Shown one piece after another: positions 63,844-64,000 of a stretch of DNA of 64,000 nt. Each line of letters starts with the position of its first letter. The first letter of the stretch is position 1. The DNA lies in assembly GCA_937879855.1 (NCBI GenBank), contig CALFMO010000005.1, positions 124,001-188,000 on the forward strand, read 5' to 3'. A program made the translations under genes and the position numbers. The notes under the pieces were generated by a model. It saw nothing but the letters and a program-made list of their open reading frames with translations, was not told where the DNA came from and searched no databases. The DNA comes from an uncultured Acidobacteriaceae bacterium (GTDB lineage Bacteria; Acidobacteriota; Terriglobia; Terriglobales; Acidobacteriaceae).

Positions 63844-63869
63844 ATTCTGGCCGGAGATTCTGGCCGAAG
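63844..63869. repeat. short tandem repeat
   Basis: ATTCTGGCCGGAG (63844-63856) followed by ATTCTGGCCGAAG (63857-63869), 12 of 13 bases equal, just upstream of the last gene. May be chance. Confidence 0.4.
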
Positions 63870-63882
63870 ATACAATTGAAAT

Positions 63883-64000
63883 ATGTCGGAAGAAATTCCT
63901 GTTGCGTGTTGTTTGTCGGACTCCGAGCTGCGAATTCGGGAAGTAACCCTACTTGCTCAGTTCAAGGCAGCGGTGATCGAAAGCGAAGAACTGGACAATG
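63883..64000 (+). CDS. hypothetical protein, 3' truncated by the window end
   Basis: An open frame from ATG at 63883 to the window edge: 39 residues starting MSEEIPVACCLSDSELRIR and rich in Glu. A Cys pair and an 'LSDSELR' stretch resemble small uncharacterised proteins I have seen, but no family can be assigned. No strong ribosome site precedes it. Confidence 0.4.
   Translation, partial: MSEEIPVACCLSDSELRIREVTLLAQFKAAVIESEELDN

Overview
The window looks like chromosome of a soil Acidobacteriota, probably of the Terriglobia type. This is inferred from family content, not from a marker gene: three very long Oar-like TonB-dependent receptors with a carboxypeptidase-regulatory N-terminal domain, four Tat-exported FG-GAP/ASPIC-UnbV (CRTAC1-like) proteins, five large secreted TPR proteins, an ECF42-type sigma cluster and many exported glycoside hydrolases. 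No rRNA, tRNA, CRISPR array, phage or insertion sequence was recognised.

Layout. 0-6 kb: the tail of a sortilin/BNR-type protein, two Tat-exported GH51 arabinofuranosidases and an acyl-CoA ligase between them. 6-19 kb: an ASPIC/UnbV gene divergent from a TPR-ASPIC/UnbV operon, TonB receptor 1, and a 1058-residue TPR protein. 19-31 kb: a fucose/arabinose-isomerase-like gene, then a divergent sugar-acid block (IlvD-type dehydratase + GH31 leftward; MFS transporter + RhmD-like dehydratase + GguC/AraD1-like protein + hydroxyacid dehydrogenase + TPR protein rightward). 31-38 kb: ASPIC/UnbV, TonB receptor 2, TPR. 38-42 kb: GH127, aldo-keto reductase and GH43, all leftward. 42-45 kb: ECF42 sigma factor with DUF1761, YCII and VOC genes, plus a DinB gene. 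45-54 kb: M48 peptidase, KdsC-like phosphatase, TPR, TonB receptor 3. 54-61 kb: LacI regulator, ASPIC/UnbV, GH2 beta-mannosidase and acetate kinase. 61-64 kb: phosphoketolase, tatA and a truncated gene.

How it fits together. Most of the window reads as a plant-polysaccharide utilisation locus centred on L-arabinose-rich glycans: GH51 x2, GH43 and GH127 to release arabinose, GH31 and GH2 for side chains, TonB receptors for uptake, an MFS sugar-acid transporter, and dehydratase/FAH-type enzymes of a non-phosphorylative sugar-acid pathway. Isomerase, phosphoketolase and acetate kinase suggest a second, phosphorylative route ending in acetyl phosphate and acetate. No SusD homologue is seen; TPR and ASPIC/UnbV proteins occupy that place beside the TonB receptors.

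The strongest unexpected signal is a dispersed palindromic operator, consensus about GTAAACGATTAC. It is identical in three places and near-identical in front of about ten genes, including the lacI gene. At all three TonB receptor genes, one GH51 gene and the isomerase gene it lies 34-38 bases beyond a -35-like hexamer. I read this as one LacI-controlled regulon joining hydrolases, receptors, an ASPIC/UnbV protein and sugar-acid catabolism.
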